Source: Synechococcus sp. CS-1329
Lineage (GTDB): Bacteria > Cyanobacteriota > Cyanobacteriia > PCC-6307 > Cyanobiaceae
Length of the DNA: 53,754 nt
Assembly (NCBI RefSeq): GCF_025128055.1
Contig: NZ_JAHLYS010000043.1
Span: forward strand, 1-53,754
Direction of reading: 5' to 3'
Shown: positions 8,437 through 18,200 of the stretch, piece by piece
How the letters are laid out: each line of letters opens with the position of its first letter
How positions within the stretch are numbered: the first letter of the stretch is position 1
Notes under the pieces: model-generated
The model's input: only the letters and a program-made list of their open reading frames with translations
Databases searched by the model: none
Told to the model about the DNA's origin: nothing
Program-made: the position numbers and the translations under genes

Positions 8437-8464
8437 GGAGTCAACACCGAATGTCGGTGGGACT

Positions 8465-9235
8465 CTACGGGGAACCGAAGGGACGGCCCACGGCAACGCG
8501 GGCCGCTTCCTCAGCTGATTGCATCGCCAGTGCCAGCCGCTCATTGAGGGCGCGAACCGCGGCGCGACCGCCTTCTCCTCCCACCCTCAAGGCAGGAGCA
8601 AAAGCCAGCGCGGCCCGGCCCCGGCAGCGCGGGGGGGCATGGCTGTAGCCGAGTCCCACCGGAACGACCCGCACGTCCACCCCCTGGCTGGCGGCCAGCA
8701 CCGCCAGCCGCCCCAGGCCCTGGTGCAGGCGGATCGCTTCGTCCTGGCGGCGGATCTGACCTTCGGGAAACACGACCAACTGCTGCGAGGCGGCCAGCAG
8801 ATCAACGGCGTAGCGCAGGGAGCTGGTGCCCGGCCGGCCCTGATCAATCGGGAAGCAGCCCAGGCGATCAAGGAACCAGCCCTGCAGTCCCCTCATCTCC
8901 GTGACGGTCACCATGAAGCGGCAATCGCGGCCACTGACCCGGCGGCCGGCGGCATGGGGCAGCAGCAGCGCATCCCAGCGAGCCCGATGGGTGGGGGCCA
9001 GCAGCACCGGACCCTCCAGGGGCAGGTGCTCGGATCCCAGCACCTCAATCGAGCTGAAGAATCCCTGCAGGGCGATGTCCTGGGTCACCAGCATCGCCAG
9101 CGGCGACAGCAACGGACTGATGCCCCGGCAGACGCTGCTCTCCCGGGCCACCAGGCTGGAGCCGCGCTTCGGATCAGGGCGCCTGGGCTCGGTCTTCGCT
9201 GGTCCCTCGATCACTTCCGTCGTCTCGGCCGTCAC
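8465..9235 (-). CDS. PlsC-like 1-acyl-sn-glycerol-3-phosphate acyltransferase
   Basis: The 256-residue protein has the acyltransferase HX4D box (THRARWD) and the glycerophosphate-binding FPEGQIRRQDEAIRL block, then VPVGLGYS. The family transfers an acyl chain to lysophosphatidate at the membrane in phospholipid and glycolipid synthesis. The first 30 residues are charged and variable and could be partly outside the true start. A second PlsC paralogue usually exists in cyanobacteria, so the exact substrate is left open. Confidence 0.88.
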   Translation of the reverse strand: MTAETTEVIEGPAKTEPRRPDPKRGSSLVARESSVCRGISPLLSPLAMLVTQDIALQGFFSSIEVLGSEHLPLEGPVLLAPTHRARWDALLLPHAAGRRVSGRDCRFMVTVTEMRGLQGWFLDRLGCFPIDQGRPGTSSLRYAVDLLAASQQLVVFPEGQIRRQDEAIRLHQGLGRLAVLAASQGVDVRVVPVGLGYSHAPPRCRGRAALAFAPALRVGGEGGRAAVRALNERLALAMQSAEEAARVAVGRPFGSP

Positions 9236-9397
9236 CTGAAGCCGCTGTCACCAATCGCTGCAAGTTAGAGGGCGCCGCCCTGCTTCGTTTCGGGCCACGG
9301 GCAGTTGCCTCTGCGGTCGAGCCAGCCCCCGCCGGGGCCCCTGAAGCCTCAGGACCGATCCATAGGATTAAAGACTCATCAAGCCCCAGAGCGAGCC

Positions 9398-10147
9398 ATG
9401 GCCAGCCTTGGCGTGAACATCGATCACATCGCCAACGTGCGTCAGGCTCGCCGGGCCCTGGAACCGGATCCAGTCACCCTGGCCCTGCTGGCGGAGCTGG
9501 GCGGCGCCGATGGCATCACCGTGCACCTGCGCGAAGACCGGCGCCACATCCAGGAGCGCGACGTGGAGTTGCTGCGAGCCACGGTGCGCAGCCGCCTCAA
9601 CCTGGAGATGGCCGCCACCCCTGAAATGGAGGCCATCGCCCTGCGGATTCGCCCGGACATGGTGACCCTGGTGCCGGAACAGCGTCAGGAGGTGACCACC
9701 GAAGGCGGCCTGGATGTGGTGAGCCAGCTCGGCAGCCTCCAGGCCCTGGTGAGCCGCCTGCAGGCTTCAGCCATTCCCGTGAGCCTGTTTGTGGATCCCG
9801 ACGGCCATCAGCTGGAGGCCTGCCAGGCCAGCGGCGCCCGCTGGGTGGAGCTGCACACCGGCGCCTACGCCGAGGCCGCCTGGGCTGAGCAGCCGCGACA
9901 ACTGGCGCGGCTGGAAGAGGGCAGTTTCGTGGCCCGCTCCCTGGGCCTGCGGGTCAACGCCGGCCATGGGCTCACGTATCAGAACGTGGAGCCGATCGCC
10001 GCGATCGAGGGCATGGAGGAGCTGAACATCGGCCACACGATCGTGGCTCGGGCCCTGGCAGTGGGGTTGCAGAGCGCCGTCAGGGAGATGCGCGCTCTGA
10101 TTCAGAATCCCCGTCGCGACCCCCTGTTCAGCGGCAGCACCCCATGA
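9398..10147 (+). CDS. pdxJ: Pyridoxine 5'-phosphate synthase PdxJ
   Basis: The 249-residue TIM-barrel protein starts [19 protein letters not shown], the conserved PdxJ N-terminus, so ATG 9398 is favoured over an in-frame start at 9305. Further signatures are [25 protein letters not shown] and [14 protein letters not shown]. PdxJ condenses 3-amino-2-oxopropyl phosphate with 1-deoxyxylulose 5-phosphate to form pyridoxine phosphate in the DXP-dependent vitamin B6 pathway. TAGGAT about 34 nt upstream may be a -10 box. The stop overlaps the ycf54 start (ATGA). Confidence 0.96.
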   Translation: MASLGVNIDHIANVRQARRALEPDPVTLALLAELGGADGITVHLREDRRHIQERDVELLRATVRSRLNLEMAATPEMEAIALRIRPDMVTLVPEQRQEVTTEGGLDVVSQLGSLQALVSRLQASAIPVSLFVDPDGHQLEACQASGARWVELHTGAYAEAAWAEQPRQLARLEEGSFVARSLGLRVNAGHGLTYQNVEPIAAIEGMEELNIGHTIVARALAVGLQSAVREMRALIQNPRRDPLFSGSTP

Positions 10148-10482
10148 GCGCCTCCCCAGCCACCACCTATCACTTCATCGCCGCCAGTGAGCAATTCCTG
10201 ACGGTGGAGGAACCCCTGGAGGAGGTGCTGCGCGAGCGGGTGCGCAACTACGGCGAAGTGGGCAAGGAGATTGATTTCTGGCTGCTCAAGCGGCCCGCCT
10301 TCCTGAGTGCACCCGAGCTCTCAGCGCTGGCCACCACCGTGCCTAGCCCTGCGGCGGCCGTGGTTTCCACCGACCCCAAGTTCATCGAATTTCTCAAGCT
10401 ACGACTGGAATTCGTGGCCAAGGGCAGCTTCCAGGCCCCCAGCTCCAGCATTGAAGATCCCCTGGCCCAACAGGCGATCTGA
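10144..10482 (+). CDS. ycf54: Ycf54-type subunit of Mg-protoporphyrin ester cyclase
   Basis: The 112-residue protein matches the Ycf54/DUF2488 pattern: [38 protein letters not shown] and [24 protein letters not shown]. Ycf54 is needed for assembly or activity of the oxidative cyclase (AcsF) that forms ring E of chlorophyll. It starts within the pdxJ stop (ATGA overlap), so it is translationally coupled to B6 synthesis, a pairing without obvious metabolic logic. Identification is by recalled family pattern. Confidence 0.92.
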   Translation: MSASPATTYHFIAASEQFLTVEEPLEEVLRERVRNYGEVGKEIDFWLLKRPAFLSAPELSALATTVPSPAAAVVSTDPKFIEFLKLRLEFVAKGSFQAPSSSIEDPLAQQAI

Positions 10483-10488
10483 GCGGCC

Positions 10489-10644
10489 TCAGGCCAGCTG
10501 CTTCTGCTTGTTGATCACCCAGCCATCCAGCAGCTGGATCTGCATCGGATTGAGAGCGGCATCGGCGAGAAGCCGCTCCCTCAGACGCGCAAGATCGTCG
10601 GGATGCAGCTCTCCATTTTTTTGCCAGTGGAGATCCGTGGTCAT
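10489..10644 (-). CDS. Short hypothetical protein, 51 aa
   Basis: An ATG at 10644 opens a 51-codon frame ending TGA at 10489-10491. The product (MTTDLHWQKNGELHPDDLAR ... LNPMQIQLLDGWVINKQKQLA) is soluble and helical, with a tidy mix of charged and hydrophobic residues unlike a random high-GC frame. It is convergent with ycf54, with 6 nt between the stops. Too short for most gene callers. No family recognised; comparison with other picocyanobacteria would decide. Confidence 0.62.
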   Translation of the reverse strand: MTTDLHWQKNGELHPDDLARLRERLLADAALNPMQIQLLDGWVINKQKQLA

Positions 10645-10780
10645 CAAGGTGTTGAGCTGCTGACGTGCTGATCAATCCATCGTGTCAGCTCACCCCCACA
10701 CAAACCGGACTCAAATCCGATGATTTCCTTGAGCTCTTGAAATCCTGAAGTGATCAGCTCAAACCGGGAGCCACACCCGC

Positions 10781-11122
10781 TCAGAACAGGCCAAGGAAGC
10801 GGCGACGGGGTTCCGGCTCAGCCCCACCGGTTTTGGGGGCACGGCCCTGGCCCCCGTCCTGCTGGTAGCGGGGAAGGTTGTCGCCGATGGTGAGCAGCGC
10901 CTCTTTGTTCTTCCACCAGATCCAGTCTCGGATCGGCGGGGTCCTGAGCAGATCCTGGCGGCTGAGCCCCAGGCCCAGCTTGCGGGAGGCGTCCACCAGC
11001 ACCTCAATCATCTCGTCACCGTCTCGGCAGCGAGCCAGGGCCTCGTTGGTGCGTTTCGCTCCGTTCAGAGCCTTCACCAGAGCCTGCACTTTCTGGGACA
11101 CCGGCAGAGAAGCAGGATTCAT
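10781..11122 (-). CDS. Nif11-like domain protein
   Basis: From ATG at 11122 the protein has 113 residues. The first 60 (SQKVQALVKALNGAKRTNEAL ... GDEMIEVLVDASRKLGLGLS) follow the helical pattern of Nif11 domains: a short capping helix, a residue-count 'ADP'-like turn and a VxxA-x-GxxLS segment. After it comes an unusual DWIWWKN motif and a basic Pro/Gly tail ending FLGLF. No Gly-Gly leader cleavage site or Cys-rich core is present, so it is not an obvious RiPP precursor. The frame upstream of 11122 is not conserved-looking. A second Nif11-like gene lies at 49542. Confidence 0.72.
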   Translation of the reverse strand: MNPASLPVSQKVQALVKALNGAKRTNEALARCRDGDEMIEVLVDASRKLGLGLSRQDLLRTPPIRDWIWWKNKEALLTIGDNLPRYQQDGGQGRAPKTGGAEPEPRRRFLGLF

Positions 11123-11224
11123 CGGACCCCAGCGGCATGGTCTGGACCGTACCAGTTGCTGACAGAAGTTGGGATCAGAGGTCACACTGGAGGGAGCGCA
11201 CTTCAACTCCGGCGCATCCCTTGC

Positions 11225-11905
11225 ATGGCGTCTCCACCGCAGTCCCCCCGTCACTGGGTGATCGGTGACGTCCATGGCTGCGCCACCGCTCTTCAGGATC
11301 TGATCAGCCGATTGCCCCCCAGCGACCGCCTGATCTTCTGCGGCGATCTGATCAACCGAGGCCCGCAGATCGAGCGCTCGATGATCCTGGCCTGGGATCT
11401 GGTGGCACAGGGGCGAGCCAGCTGGTTACGGGGCAACCACGAGCAGAACCTGCTCAAGGCCCTCAGCAAGCAACGCGGCTCCAGCCACCAGGCCCTGGCG
11501 GGTTGCGACACCTACCGGCAGCTGGGCAGTCGTCAGTGCCGCCTCTGGCGGGAGCGGCTGGAGAGCCTTCCCCTGGCCCACTGGGGCCAGGGCTGGGTGG
11601 CCACCCATGCCGGCTTCGATCCCGGCACCTGGCTGCCCCACCTCTCGATCCGCCAGCCCTTCTGGAAGAAGTACGACGGCAGATTCGGAGACGTGATCAT
11701 CGGCCACACCCCCGTGGTCCGGGTGGAGCGCAGTGCCAACGGCATCGTCAAGATCGACACCGGTGCCTGCTACGGCGGTCGGCTCAGTGCCTACTGCCCT
11801 GAAACCGGCGAGGGGATCAGCGTGCCGGGCCTGCGCAGCATCGGCTCCCAGCTGCCGGCCCCGGGGCGCCGCCGCACTGTCCAATCGGCGGCCGGCTCCC
11901 CCTGA
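11225..11905 (+). CDS. PPP-type metallophosphatase (serine/threonine or bis-tetraphosphatase-like)
   Basis: The 226-residue protein has the calcineurin-like metal motifs GDVHG (about residue 14), GDLINRG and GNHE, then THAGFD and IGHTPV. These supply the two-metal site. Size and motif order fit bacterial PPP phosphatases acting on phospho-Ser/Thr or on diadenosine tetraphosphate; the sequence does not separate these. ATG 11225 directly precedes the conserved HWVIGDVHG and was taken over the upstream start at 11156. Its stop is 10 nt before recC, suggesting cotranscription with the RecBCD genes. Confidence 0.88.
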   Translation: MASPPQSPRHWVIGDVHGCATALQDLISRLPPSDRLIFCGDLINRGPQIERSMILAWDLVAQGRASWLRGNHEQNLLKALSKQRGSSHQALAGCDTYRQLGSRQCRLWRERLESLPLAHWGQGWVATHAGFDPGTWLPHLSIRQPFWKKYDGRFGDVIIGHTPVVRVERSANGIVKIDTGACYGGRLSAYCPETGEGISVPGLRSIGSQLPAPGRRRTVQSAAGSP

Positions 11906-11915
11906 CGACGAGCCG

Positions 11916-14900
11916 ATGCTGACGGTGTATCGCAGCAACCGGGCCGATCTGCTGGCCCAGCTGCTGGGCCAGCACCTGCGTCTGGTCCCCCCAGACCCGT
12001 TCGAGACGGTGTCGGTGGTGGTGAACACCTGGCCCACCAGCCGCTGGCTGGGGGAGCAGTTGGCCCTGGAGCTGGGCGGCATCGCCGCCAACATCCGCTT
12101 CCCCTTTCCCGGCAGCCAGCTGCGCGCCATCGTCGAACAACTCCTGGGCGAGAGCGCCGAGGGCCCCGAGGTCAGCGGCGATCCCTGGCGGGCGGGCGAC
12201 CTGGTCTGGCCGGTGCTGGAGTTGCTGCCCCAGCTGGTGGAAGCCCCGGAAGCGGCGCCACTGCGCCGCTGGCTGGAGCAGCGCAACAACAGCGGTGAGC
12301 TGGATGAGACCCTCTGGCAGCTGGCCCGGGCCATCGCCGATGGCCTCGATGACCTCAGCCTTTACCGGCCCGCCCTGGCTGCGGCCTGGTGGCAGGGCGG
12401 CTGTGGCGACAGTCGTGGCCATCCCCTGCCGGAGTCGCTGGCCTGGCAGCCCCTGCTGGTTCAGCGCCTGCGGGAGCGGCTGGGGCGGAAACCCTTCGGG
12501 CTCAGGACCCTGGACTTGATCGAGCGCCTGCGCCAGGGCCAGATCAGCGCCGAGGGGATCCCCTCCCCCCTGCGCCTGTTCGGCCTCAGCAGCGCGCCGC
12601 CGGTGCAGGTGCAGCTGCTCCAGGCCCTGGCCCTGGTGCTGCCCGTCGACATGTATCTGCTCACCCCCTGCGCCGACCTCTGGCAGCGCTGCGTGGAGCG
12701 CCGCCGTGAGCTCCAGGATGCCCTGGCCCTGGAGCAGCCCTTCGGCCTCGATTGGTTGCTGCAGACCCCAGGACTGGAGGCCCGCTTCGGTCGCCTCGGG
12801 GGCGAATTCCAGCAGCTGCTGGAGGGCACCGGCGAGTCGCAGCTGGGCAGTTCCCAGGAGCTGGATCTGTTCCTGCTGCCGGCCACAGCGGCGGCCGTCT
12901 CCGGCCGCCGGCCCAGCCTGCTGGAGCAGCTCCAGGAGCACCTGGCCCAGCCCTCGGACGCCGCTCCCCTGCAACGCTCCATCAACGACCACTCCCTGGA
13001 GTTCCACCCCTGTCCCGGTGGGCTGCGCCAGGTGCAGATCGTGCGTGATCGCCTGCTGCAGCTGCTGGCCGCTGACCCCAGCCTCGAGCCGCGCCACATC
13101 CTGGTGATGACTCCCCAGGTGGATCAGCTGGCGCCGCTGCTGGCCTCGGTCTTCTCCGACAGCGAGGCCACGGGGGTGGAGCTGCCCTGGCGGCTCACCG
13201 ACCGCAGCCAGCTCGATGACGCCGGCATCGCCCAGTCGCTGCTGCAGCTGCTGCGCCTGGCGGGGGAGCGACTGACCGCCTCGGGCCTGGAGGGCCTGCT
13301 GGAGGGCGCCGCCCTGCAGGAGCACCATCAGCTGGAGCCCCGGGAGGCCGCCGCCATCACCCGGGCGCTGCAGGCCTGTGGCTTCCGCTGGGGCCTGGAC
13401 GGGGCTGAGCGGGGTGGGGGTGGTGAGCGGGCCGGCGCCGAGCAGCACAGCCTGAGCTGGGCGATCGATCGACTGCTGCTGGGCCTGGTGCTCCCGAATG
13501 AACCAGGCCTGGCCATCGGCGACTGCGCCCCCCACCCGCTGGCCGGCACGCCCGAGAGCCAGGGCCGCTGGATCCTGTTGCTCAGCCGACTGCGGCGGGC
13601 GATCACCGAGCTGCGCCGCAGCCGCCGCGCCGAGGAGTGGGGGCCCTGCCTCAGGGCGCTGCTGGAGGAGCTCTTCGGCGACGGCGGCGAGCGGGCCTGG
13701 GAGCTGGCAACGATCCATCAGGCCATCGCCGAGTGGACCACCGGCGCCGCCGGCTGCCAGCTGACGATCCCGGCCACGGTGGTGGCGGCGGTGCTGCAGG
13801 AGCGGCTGAGCGCCGACAGCGGCCGCTTCGGCCACCGCAGCGGCGCCCTGACGATCAGCGCCCTGGAGCCGATGCGGGCCATCCCCTACCGGGTGATCGT
13901 GCTGATGGGCCTCGATGCGGAGGTGTTCCCGCGCCGTCGTCAGCGGCCCAGCTTCCATCCGATGGAGCACCAGCGCCTGCTGGGTGACCCCAATCCCGCC
14001 GACCAGGACCGCTATGTGCTGCTGGAGGCGCTGCTCTCGGCCCGCGATCACCTGCTGATCAGCTGGAGCAGCCGCGACGAGCGCCGGGGGGACCCCCTGC
14101 CACCGCCGGCGCCGGTGCGCCAGTGGCTGGATCAGCTGCGGGCCGAGCTGGGAGCCGAGGGCTTCGAGGGACTGGTGGTGGATCACGCCGTGAATCCGCT
14201 CGATCGCCGCAATTTTCTGCCGTCGGGCCTGAGGCCCCCCTCCAGCTGCGACCAGCGCCTGCGCCAGGCCCGCCAGCGCCTCGAAGATCCGTCCATGGCT
14301 GCCCAGCCGCTGCAACCCCTGGCCCTACGCCAGTCGCCCGAGCCGGCGGCCGCCCCCGGCGGCAGCACTGGGCCCCGGCCGGATCCAGGGGTTGATGCTT
14401 TTGAAGACCTGCGCCGCTGGCTGATGGCGCCCCAGGAGAGCTGGCTGCAGCAGCTGGGGCTGCGGCCGCGGGAGTGGGCCGATCCTGTGGAGGACCTCGA
14501 AGCCCTCAGCCTCGATGAGCTGCGCCGCTCACGGCTGCTGCGCGATCAGCTCGCCAGCGGCAGTGATGACCCCGCCCCTCCCAACTGGCTGCGGCTGTGG
14601 CGGGGCCGCGGCCTGGCCCCTCCCCTGACGGCGGGGGAGCTGGAGGGCGAGGCCCTCAGCCAGCGCTGGTCGTCATTGCAGCTGCTGCTGGAGCAGCTGG
14701 GGGAAGCCAGCCGGCGGCGGCATCAGTGGCAAGACCTGCAGGAGCGGCCGAACCAGCCGCTGGGCGTGAGCCTGGAGGCGGAGCTCGAATGGCGCCAGGA
14801 TCAGCTGGTGCTGGTGCACACCGCCCGGGCCCGCCCGCCCCACCAGCTCGATCTCTGGCTGCGCCTGCTGCTGGCCTGCGCCAGTGGCCAGGCTCCGCGC

Positions 14901-15290
14901 CAGGCCGTGCTGATCGCCCGCGACCAGGATCGTTTCGTAGTGGTGCAGCGCCTGCAGGCCCTGGAGGCGCAAGCCGCGGCCGAGCTGCTGGAGCAGCTGC
15001 TCAGTTGGCGCCACAGCCATCACCAGTGCTGCTGGCCGGTGCCACCGGAAACCGGCTGGGCCTACGCCCGGGCCGAGCACAGCCGCCCCGGCAGCGGCTC
15101 CGCCAAGGCGCTGCAGTGCTGGGAAGGGACGCCCCCCTGGAGCGAGGGCGAACGGCAGCAGGACGCGATGGCCCTCTGCTTCGGCCGCGACTGCCCGGCG
15201 GACTCGCTCCTCCAGGGCGAGTTCGGACCGTTCGAGTCCCTGGCCATGGCCCTGCATGAACCGCTGCTGAAGCAGCAGCTGAAGCCATGA
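11916..15290 (+). CDS. recC: RecBCD subunit RecC
   Basis: The 1124-residue protein starts MLTVYRSNRADLLAQLL, as RecC proteins do. It shows VVNTWPTSRWLGEQLA, LFGLSSAPPVQVQLLQAL, HILVMTPQVDQLAPLL and the ALEPMRAIPYRVIVLMGLDAEVFPRR block. RecC is the nuclease/helicase-fold subunit, catalytically dead, that recognises Chi and splits the strands. Order recC-recB-recD with ATGA overlaps shows one operon. ATG 11916 was chosen because upstream in-frame sequence lies inside the phosphatase gene. The Chi-equivalent of this organism cannot be inferred from this window. Confidence 0.93.
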   Translation: MLTVYRSNRADLLAQLLGQHLRLVPPDPFETVSVVVNTWPTSRWLGEQLALELGGIAANIRFPFPGSQLRAIVEQLLGESAEGPEVSGDPWRAGDLVWPVLELLPQLVEAPEAAPLRRWLEQRNNSGELDETLWQLARAIADGLDDLSLYRPALAAAWWQGGCGDSRGHPLPESLAWQPLLVQRLRERLGRKPFGLRTLDLIERLRQGQISAEGIPSPLRLFGLSSAPPVQVQLLQALALVLPVDMYLLTPCADLWQRCVERRRELQDALALEQPFGLDWLLQTPGLEARFGRLGGEFQQLLEGTGESQLGSSQELDLFLLPATAAAVSGRRPSLLEQLQEHLAQPSDAAPLQRSINDHSLEFHPCPGGLRQVQIVRDRLLQLLAADPSLEPRHILVMTPQVDQLAPLLASVFSDSEATGVELPWRLTDRSQLDDAGIAQSLLQLLRLAGERLTASGLEGLLEGAALQEHHQLEPREAAAITRALQACGFRWGLDGAERGGGGERAGAEQHSLSWAIDRLLLGLVLPNEPGLAIGDCAPHPLAGTPESQGRWILLLSRLRRAITELRRSRRAEEWGPCLRALLEELFGDGGERAWELATIHQAIAEWTTGAAGCQLTIPATVVAAVLQERLSADSGRFGHRSGALTISALEPMRAIPYRVIVLMGLDAEVFPRRRQRPSFHPMEHQRLLGDPNPADQDRYVLLEALLSARDHLLISWSSRDERRGDPLPPPAPVRQWLDQLRAELGAEGFEGLVVDHAVNPLDRRNFLPSGLRPPSSCDQRLRQARQRLEDPSMAAQPLQPLALRQSPEPAAAPGGSTGPRPDPGVDAFEDLRRWLMAPQESWLQQLGLRPREWADPVEDLEALSLDELRRSRLLRDQLASGSDDPAPPNWLRLWRGRGLAPPLTAGELEGEALSQRWSSLQLLLEQLGEASRRRHQWQDLQERPNQPLGVSLEAELEWRQDQLVLVHTARARPPHQLDLWLRLLLACASGQAPRQAVLIARDQDRFVVVQRLQALEAQAAAELLEQLLSWRHSHHQCCWPVPPETGWAYARAEHSRPGSGSAKALQCWEGTPPWSEGERQQDAMALCFGRDCPADSLLQGEFGPFESLAMALHEPLLKQQLKP

Positions 15291-18200
15291 ACAGCGCCCG
15301 AGCCCAGGCGCCGGTGGCGGCGGAGCTGGCGGCCAACGGCTTGTCCCTCGACCCTGGGGTACACCTGATCGAGGCCAGTGCCGGTACCGGCAAGACCTTC
15401 ACCCTCGCCCACCTGGTACTGCGGCTCGTGGGCGAGCGGCAGTTGTCACTGGGGGCCTTGCTGGTGGTCACCTTCACCAAAGCCGCCGCCGCCGAACTGC
15501 GGGACCGGATCGGCCAGCGCCTGCAGCAGGCCCAGCAGCTGCTGCAGAGCCCTGATCCCGCGGGCCAGGAAGGTCTGGATCAGGAACTGCGGGAGTGGCT
15601 GGGGAGCCTCCCCACCGAGCACCACGAGCGAGTGCGCGCCCAGCTGCTGCTGGCCCTCGAAGAGCTCGATGCCGCCGACATCACCACGATCCACGGGTTC
15701 TGCCACCGCAGCCTGCAACGCCAGGCCCTGGAAGCCGGCCTGGCACCGGAGGTGGAGCTGGAGAACGACGGGGCGCTGCTGCAGGAACAGGTGGTGCACG
15801 ACTACTGGCAGCAGCAGGTGCTGGCCCTGCCGGCCCATGCCCTGCGTGGACTGATCAGCCGGGGGGTCCAGATCGAGGCGCTGCAGAGTCTGCTGGCCGC
15901 CCTGGAGGGGGATCCGACCCTGGCCAGCCCGGAGCTGCCGCCGCACTGGGATCCTGAGCGGCCCCTCGCCCCCCAGTGGCTCGAGCAATGGGCCGCCGAC
16001 TGGAATCGCTTCGAGGCCCTCTTTGAGCAGCAGGGGGAAGCCCTGGAGCAGGCGATCTGCGCTGCAGCGGCGGAGCGCAAGCAGGCCGGCCTCAAGAGCA
16101 AGGCGCCGTACAGCGCCAACCCCCGGCACAAACGCGTCCAATTGCTGGGTGCCTGGCTGCAGGCGCAGCCCCGCCCGGGCTCCTACGCCGAGCTGCTGAA
16201 CGACAAAACCAGCTGGATTCCCGACTACTTCCACCCGGGGCCCATCAGCCAGGCCTTGGCCGCCCTGGAGGGCCCACGGCCGCAGCTGCCCCAGCCCCAG
16301 CTGCTGGCGGCGGCGGCGGCACTGGTGGACGGTCCGGCCGAAACGCTGCTCAGCCATTTCTGCCACTGGGCCCGCCTGGAGCTGGCACGACGGCGGCAGC
16401 GGGGGGGGCGGATGAGCTTCGGCGACCTGCTCACTGGCCTCGATCCCGGCAGTGCTGGCAGCCAGCGGGCGGCACTGATCGAGGCCCTCTCCCAGCGCTA
16501 CGGGGCAGCGCTGATCGATGAGTTCCAGGACACCGATCCCCTGCAGTGGCGCATCCTGCAGCGGGCCTTCGCGCCGCCTGGAGCCCAGCCGCGCCAACTG
16601 CTGGTGCTGGTGGGTGATCCCAAGCAGGCGATCTACCGCTTCCGCGGCGGCGATCTCGACACCTACAGAGCCGCCAGCCGGGCCGCCAGCGCCAACCACC
16701 GGCTGGCACGCAACTTCCGCTCCTCACCGGCGCTGCTGGAGGCTCTCAACCAGCTGATGGCCCCGGGCCTGCCGCGCTCACAGCTGCCGGTAACCCCGCT
16801 GCGGCCCGCCCGAGCGGATGGGGGCGAGCCCCTGCTGCTGCCGGCGGATCAGCACCCCCTGCAACTGCTCTGGCTGGGAGACAAGAGCGGCGGCGCTGAT
16901 GAACTCCCCAGCCGCAGCGAGCTGGAGGCTCGGGTGGGGGATCGGGTGGCGGCCCTGGTGCTGGATCTGCTGCTGCGGGGATGGCGCATGGGCGCTGGGC
17001 AGACGAGCCGGCCGCTGCAACCCTCCGACCTCTGCCTGCTGGTGGACCGACACCAGCAAGCCGAAGATCTGCGCGCGGCCCTGGAGCGCCGGGGAATCCC
17101 CAGCCGCCTGCTCAGCCAGGGGGATGTGTTCGCCGGCGAAGGAGCAGTCCTGCTGCAGCGCTTGCTCGATGCCCTGGCGGAGCCCGGCAGCGGCGACCGC
17201 CTGCGGCTGCTGGCCGCCTCCCCCCTGCTGGGCTGGAGCCCGCAACGCTTGGCGACCGCCGGCAGCCACGACTGGGATCGCCTCTCCGGCCAGTTGGCCC
17301 GCCTGGCAGAGCGGCTCCCCAACGATGGTCTGCTGGCCACCCTGGGACGGCTGCTGCGCAGTGAGGAGCTGGCTCGGCTCTCCCTGCACGGCCGCTGGCT
17401 GGCCGATCTGCAGCAGTGCGCCGAGCTGGTGCAGGAGCGGCTGCATCAGCAGCGGCTCGGGGCGGCCGCCGCCGCCGACTGGTTGCGACGACGGCGGCTG
17501 CATCCGCCCGAAACCGTGCCGGACCATCAGCAGCCCCACAGCGATGCGGTCAGCTCAGCGGTGGGAGTGGTGACGGTGCACCGCAGCAAGGGCCTGGAAT
17601 TCCCCGTGGTGATCTGCCCCTACTTCTGGCAGGGGGTGGGCAGCCCCACCCGCCGGAGGGGCAGGAGCCTCGGGCGCCGCTGGAGCCCGACCAAGGCCAG
17701 CGGGCCCCAGCTGGATGTGCATCTCGATCCGCGCTGGGGTCTGGCTCAGGAGGCGGCGGAGCAGGAGCAGGCCGCCCTGGCGGCGGAGCGGGAACGGCTG
17801 GCCTACGTGGCCCTCACCCGGGCCAGGGAGCTGCTGGTGCTCGGTTACGCCCCAGCCCAGGGCCAGACCAGCAATCCCCTGCTGCCCTGGCTGTTCAGCG
17901 ACGAGCCCCTGGCTGCGCTCGAGGCCGGCGACGAGACCTGCAGCGATCGCTCCGATCGCGACTGGCTGGAGCATCTGGACGCAGAGATCCAGCGGCGCTC
18001 CCTGCCGATCACCCTGATCAGCGGTGATCCCGAGCAGCCGGCCGCGCGGCGCTGGCAGGCGCCGGCGGCGGCCGGAGACCTGGGCACCGGACCGGTGCCC
18101 CGCTGGTCGCTGTTCTCAGGCTGGGGGCGCAGCAGCTATTCCAGCTGGACCCAGGGGGCCCACGCGGCCCCCCTGGCGCCGGAGGCGATCGAGGAAGGCC

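Noticed and set aside
11817-14315. 832-codon open frame antisense to recC
   Set aside because: Composition is Gln/Gly/Leu-biased as expected for the complement of a GC-rich Leu/Ala-rich gene; no motif, while recC is well conserved.
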